From: Eubacteriaceae bacterium
GTDB lineage: Bacteria > Bacillota > Clostridia > Peptostreptococcales > Anaerovoracaceae
Assembly (NCBI GenBank): GCA_022652985.1
Contig: JALCRY010000003.1
Span: 1-64,000, forward strand
DNA: 64,000 nt
Reading direction: 5' to 3'
Part shown: in pieces, positions 62,671 to 64,000 of the stretch
How positions within the stretch are numbered: position 1 is the first letter of the stretch
Layout: every line of letters begins with the position of its first letter
The notes under the pieces: generated by a model
The model's input: only the letters and a program-made list of their open reading frames with translations
What the model was told of the DNA's origin: nothing
Databases searched by the model: none
Translations under genes and position numbers: made by a program

Positions 62671-64000
<1,330 letters not shown>

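Overview
The window is a densely packed bacterial chromosome segment from a low-to-mid GC, Gram-positive anaerobe of the class Clostridia. Supporting this are single-chain GlyQS, RNase J with YlbF, HemZ, RecO, ArgR-RecN, an IspH-ribosomal protein S1 fusion, pyruvate phosphate dikinase, and gene orders shared with Clostridia (mtaB-HIT-rpsU-yqeY-phoH-ybeY-cdd-era-recO-glyS-ppdK; mltG-trmR-trhP; ruvC-ruvA-ruvB-queA-tgt). The sporulation genes yqfC and yqfD, which sit between yqeY and phoH in spore formers, are missing, which fits an asporogenous lineage such as the Anaerovoracaceae (Family XIII). The genus is a guess only.

Layout. 1-3.0 kb: end of polA, coaE and a lone peptide-type binding lipoprotein. 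3.1-7.1 kb: a very large RND exporter between two tRNA-Leu genes (GAG and CAA). 7.1-23.5 kb: yajC, secDF, bifunctional (p)ppGpp synthetase/hydrolase, a metallo-beta-lactamase-fold hydrolase, hemZ, hisS, aspS, nadD, a yqeK-rsfS fusion, leuS, RNase J and ylbF. 23.5-39.5 kb: efp, mltG, the tRNA wobble-uridine pair trmR/trhP, a CNNM-type membrane protein, mtaB, HIT, rpsU, yqeY, phoH, ybeY, cdd, era, recO, a DUF4342 protein, glyQS and ppdK.

39.7-50.7 kb is the accessory-looking part. It is a Gram-positive Tad (tight adherence) pilus/secretion locus: a TadZ/CpaE-like protein, then (after a KefB-like antiporter and a cysteine desulfidase) TadA, TadB, TadC, a 49-residue Flp-like pilin, a TadE-like pseudopilin, a DUF5702 protein, a TadE-like protein carrying two tandem zinc-finger-like units, and a DUF6382 protein. 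A small zinc-ribbon gene lies convergent to it on the minus strand, followed by an unrecognised 557-residue protein with a degenerate RelA/SpoT-type HD region.

53-64 kb returns to housekeeping: a DUF308 membrane protein, rarA, the ispH-rpsA fusion, then argR-recN on the minus strand, diverging from ruvC-ruvA-ruvB-queA-tgt and the start of an RlmD/RlmCD-type RNA methyltransferase cut by the window end.

The main points of interest are two in-frame protein fusions (YqeK-RsfS and IspH-S1) that both keep a strong ribosome-binding site and ATG at the internal junction, so a separate translation-factor isoform may be made; the unusual Tad components; a probable leaderless antiporter mRNA; and the pseudo-HD protein.
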